The position numbers and the translations under genes are program-made. DNA of 7,552 nucleotides from Eubacteriales bacterium (GTDB lineage Bacteria; Bacillota_A; Clostridia; Christensenellales; Aristaeellaceae), in contig JAUMYC010000120.1 in the NCBI GenBank assembly GCA_030528845.1, forward strand, positions 1 to 7,552, read 5' to 3'. Under the pieces are notes generated by a model. The model was not told the origin of the DNA. It saw nothing but the letters and a program-made list of their open reading frames with translations, and did no database searches. Positions 5,243 through 7,552 of this stretch are shown here, in pieces. Each line of letters starts with the position of its first letter. The first letter of the stretch is position 1.

Positions 5243-5291
5243 GCGGCGCAGAGCATTCCGAAAAACATATACAGAAGGGAACGAAATACAA

Positions 5292-6020
5292 ATGCGCATT
5301 TTGGTCAACGGCGCGCTCGGCCGCATGGGCAAGGAAGTCATCTCCGTTCTCCAACAGAACGGCGTGGACTATGTCGGAGCGGACCTGAACGCGCAGGAGG
5401 GCGACGGCCTGTACCCCAGCGTCAGCGCCTGCACCGAGCCTGTCGACGTCATCGTCGATTTTTCCAGCCATCTGGGCACAAAAGAGCTCGTGGAATTCGC
5501 GCTCTCCCGCTCTCTCCCCGTCGTCATCGCCACGACCGGCCAGACCGAAGAGGAAATGGCGCTCATCCGCGCCTGCGCCGAGCACGTGCCCGTGCTCAAG
5601 AGCGGCAACCTCTGCATGGGCATCGCGCTGCTGATGCACCTCGCGCGCGAGGCCGCTCGCTTTCTTCCGCAGGCGGATATCGAGATCGTCGAGACCCACC
5701 ACAACCAGAAGGCCGACGCCCCCAGCGGCACCGCCCTTCTGCTGGCCGACGCCATCCGCGAGGCGCGTCCGGAGCTGAAAAACAACCTCGGCCGCAGCGG
5801 CCACGGCAAGCGCGAGAAGGACGAGATCGGCATTCAGGCCGTGCGCCTCGGCTCCGTTGTCGGCCGGCATGAGATCTACTTCGGCGCCCCCGGCCAGCAG
5901 ATCACTCTCTCCCACGAAGCCTTTGACCGCGCCCACTTTGCCGAGGGCGCGCTGACCGCGGCAAGATTCGTCTGCAAGAGCAAGCCCGGCCTGTATTCCA
6001 TGGACGACATGCTCAAATGA
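5292..6020 (+). CDS. dapB: 4-hydroxy-tetrahydrodipicolinate reductase
   Basis: A 242-residue protein in the short clostridial size range. It reduces the DapA product with NAD(P)H to tetrahydrodipicolinate. The start at MRILVNG is set by the Rossmann motif NGALGRMG (6-13), which must be N-terminal, and by AAGGGA 11 nt upstream. Other family blocks are VDFSS (55-59), ATTGQT (80-85), SGNLCMG (104-110), the catalytic signature ETHHNQKADAPSGTA (134-148, with H136, H137, K140 and the S145-G146-T147 substrate loop), GRHEIYFG (191-198), and a C-terminus GLYSMDDMLK close to the usual GLYDMDDVL. The SGNLCMG block departs from the more common SxNFSxGVN, a mild variation. Its stop overlaps the next gene by 4 bp (ATGA), suggesting translational coupling. 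Confidence 0.96.
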   Translation: MRILVNGALGRMGKEVISVLQQNGVDYVGADLNAQEGDGLYPSVSACTEPVDVIVDFSSHLGTKELVEFALSRSLPVVIATTGQTEEEMALIRACAEHVPVLKSGNLCMGIALLMHLAREAARFLPQADIEIVETHHNQKADAPSGTALLLADAIREARPELKNNLGRSGHGKREKDEIGIQAVRLGSVVGRHEIYFGAPGQQITLSHEAFDRAHFAEGALTAARFVCKSKPGLYSMDDMLK

Positions 6021-6547
6021 CTATGCCGAAAAAAACGCCCCTGCTGACGACCGGGCGGCTCACCCTGCGCCCGTTTGAAGAGGGCGATATGGAAGACGCG
6101 CTGGCTATCTTCTATTGCGACGAGGTGCGCGCGACATACATGCTGCCCGATTTCCCCGACCGCAGCGCCGCCGAGGCGCTCTTTGCCCGCATCCGGGCCG
6201 TCAGCCTGCTCCCCCGCCGCATCAACTACGCCATCGCTCTGAACGGCCGGCTCATCGGCTTTATCAACGACTGCGGCATCGACTCCGAAAGCGCGGAGCT
6301 CGGCTATGTCATCCACCCGGCGCATTGGGGACAGGGCTACGCGACCGAAGCCCTGCGCGCCGTGATCGACGAACTCTTCCGCATGGGACTGCGCCGCGTG
6401 TGCGCCGCGCATTTTGCCGAAAACACCGCCAGCGCGCGCGTGATGCAGAAGGCCGGCATGCGCCTGAGCGGGCAGGAGGAGACGATCGAATACAGAGGCG
6501 CGCCGCGCCGCTGCATCTATTACGAGATCACCAACGACCCAAAGTAA
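6017..6547 (+). CDS. GNAT-family N-acetyltransferase (RimJ/RimL type)
   Basis: A 176-residue cytoplasmic protein of the GNAT fold that should transfer an acetyl group from acetyl-CoA to an amine. It opens with LTTGRLTLRPFEEGD (10-24), the usual start of the RimJ/RimL-like group. The central strand is ELGYVIHP (94-101), the acetyl-CoA pyrophosphate loop is WGQGYATEA (104-112), and the second motif is AENTASARVMQKAGM (134-148), containing the N-x-x-S segment. The substrate cannot be read from sequence: related proteins act on ribosomal proteins, other protein N-termini, antibiotics or free amino acids. The ATG overlaps the dapB stop (ATGA at 6017-6020); an alternative ATG lies at 6023. ddh follows after 18 bp, so the gene is firmly inside the dap operon, although no acetylation step is needed in the dehydrogenase route. 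Confidence 0.9.
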   Translation: MTMPKKTPLLTTGRLTLRPFEEGDMEDALAIFYCDEVRATYMLPDFPDRSAAEALFARIRAVSLLPRRINYAIALNGRLIGFINDCGIDSESAELGYVIHPAHWGQGYATEALRAVIDELFRMGLRRVCAAHFAENTASARVMQKAGMRLSGQEETIEYRGAPRRCIYYEITNDPK

Positions 6548-6565
6548 GAAAGGAAACGCAAACCT

Positions 6566-7552
6566 ATGGCAATTCGCATTGGCATTATGGGCTACGGCAA
6601 CCTCGGCCGCGGCGTGGAGCTGGCCATCCGTCAAAACGACGATATGGAGCTCACCGCCGTGTTCACCCGCCGCAGCCCCGAATCCCTCAAGCTCAAGACC
6701 GAAGGCGTGCCGGTCTATCACGCAGACGACGCGGAGCTGCACACGGGAGAGATCGACGTGATGATCCTCTGCGGCGGCAGCGCCACCGACCTGCCCGAGC
6801 AGACGCCCCGCTTCGCGCAGCTGTTCAACGTGGTCGATTCCTTCGACACCCACGCCGACATCCCCGCGCATTTTGACCGCGTGGACACCGCCGCGCGCAT
6901 GGGCGGCAAGGTCGCCGTCATCTCCGCCGGGTGGGATCCCGGCCTGTTCTCCCTCGCCCGCTGCTATGCCGGCGCCGTGCTGCCCGACGGAAAGGATTAC
7001 ACCTTCTGGGGCCGCGGCGTTTCGCAGGGCCACAGCGACGCCATCCGCCGCATCGAAGGCGTGGCGGACGCGCGCCAGTACACCGTGCCCGTCGAAGAGG
7101 CGCTCGAAGCCGTGCGCAGCGGCAGCCAGCCCGAGCTCACCACCCGCCAGAAGCATACCCGCGAATGCTATGTCGTGGCCGCAGAGGGCGCGGACAGGGC
7201 CAAGATCGAATGCGAGATCAAGGGCATGCCCAAGTATTTTTCCGATTATGACACCTCCGTGACCTTCATCAGCAAGGAAGAGCTGCTGGAGAAGCACTCC
7301 GCGCTGCCCCACGGCGGCACGGTCATCCGCTCGGGCCGCACGGGCGAGCAGCTGCAGCACAGCCAGAGGATCGAATACAGCCTGCAGCTCGATTCCAACC
7401 CGGAGTTCACCTCCTCCGTGCTGGTCGCCTGCGCGCGCGCGGCCTATCGCCTCTCCTTTGAGGGCGTTCCCGGCTGCCGCACCATGATCGACATCGCGCC
7501 GGCGTATCTGCACCGCGAATCCGCCGACGAGCTGCGCAGGACCCTGCTCTGA
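6566..7552 (+). CDS. ddh: meso-Diaminopimelate D-dehydrogenase
   Basis: A complete 328-residue protein whose TGA stop is the last codon of the window. It catalyses the reversible NADPH-dependent reductive amination of tetrahydrodipicolinate (its open form) to meso-diaminopimelate, bypassing the succinylase, acetylase and aminotransferase branches. The nucleotide-binding start is GIMGYGNLGRG (6-16). Other blocks are VVDSFDTHADIP (89-100, D94), ISAGWDPGLFSL (119-130, D124), WGRGVSQGHSDAIRRI (148-163), QKHTRECYVV (195-204) and NPEFTSSVLVACARAA (278-293). Residues Q154, D158, T173, R199 and H249 coincide with the substrate-pocket positions I recall from the Ureibacillus thermosphaericus enzyme, supporting genuine meso-DAP specificity. 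AAAGGA lies 11 nt before the ATG. It is the last visible gene of the operon; whether more genes follow is outside the window. Confidence 0.95.
   Translation: MAIRIGIMGYGNLGRGVELAIRQNDDMELTAVFTRRSPESLKLKTEGVPVYHADDAELHTGEIDVMILCGGSATDLPEQTPRFAQLFNVVDSFDTHADIPAHFDRVDTAARMGGKVAVISAGWDPGLFSLARCYAGAVLPDGKDYTFWGRGVSQGHSDAIRRIEGVADARQYTVPVEEALEAVRSGSQPELTTRQKHTRECYVVAAEGADRAKIECEIKGMPKYFSDYDTSVTFISKEELLEKHSALPHGGTVIRSGRTGEQLQHSQRIEYSLQLDSNPEFTSSVLVACARAAYRLSFEGVPGCRTMIDIAPAYLHRESADELRRTLL

Noticed and set aside
4352..5341. 329-codon open frame on the minus strand
   Set aside because: Antisense to dapA, which has the complete catalytic signature; no ribosome binding site or family resemblance.
5876..7513. 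545-codon open frame on the minus strand
   Set aside because: It is antisense to the GNAT and ddh genes, which have clear motifs; the composition is rich in A, G, H and D, typical of a shadow frame.

Overview
The window is GC-rich bacterial DNA with short intergenic gaps, strong Shine-Dalgarno sites and Gram-positive-type genes: an ECF-transporter S component, a tandem-OB single-strand DNA-binding protein, a two-domain class II aldolase and meso-diaminopimelate dehydrogenase. I infer a Clostridia-type member of the Bacillota, possibly a gut anaerobe; the genus cannot be read from the sequence.

Left half (1-3981): five genes, all on the minus strand, in about four transcription units. Read in the direction of transcription (right to left) they are: an ECF S component (3981-3433); a class II aldolase/adducin protein (3272-1995) with its own promoter and a very strong terminator; a gene-free stretch of about 470 bp holding a three-copy hairpin repeat; an SSB-like protein (1522-845) ending in a perfect hairpin terminator; and an SRAP-domain protein (728-129) with a good sigma-A promoter, followed after 22 bp by the start of an ACT-domain gene that runs off the left edge.

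Middle (3982-4357): a divergent control region of about 375 bp between the ECF gene and the lysine genes. It has a likely promoter on each side and short direct repeats (ATACCAG type). I see no lysine riboswitch or T-box.

Right half (4358-7552): a tightly packed plus-strand operon, dapA - dapB - GNAT acetyltransferase - ddh. DapA condenses aspartate semialdehyde with pyruvate, DapB reduces the product to tetrahydrodipicolinate, and Ddh aminates that directly to meso-diaminopimelate. This is the one-step dehydrogenase route to the peptidoglycan and lysine precursor. The GNAT gene overlaps the dapB stop by 4 bp and has no obvious role in that route. The window ends exactly at the ddh stop codon.

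I found no clear new multi-gene system. The items most worth a second look are the hairpin repeat family at 1626-1899, the GNAT gene embedded in the dap operon, and the second aldolase domain that has lost all its metal ligands.
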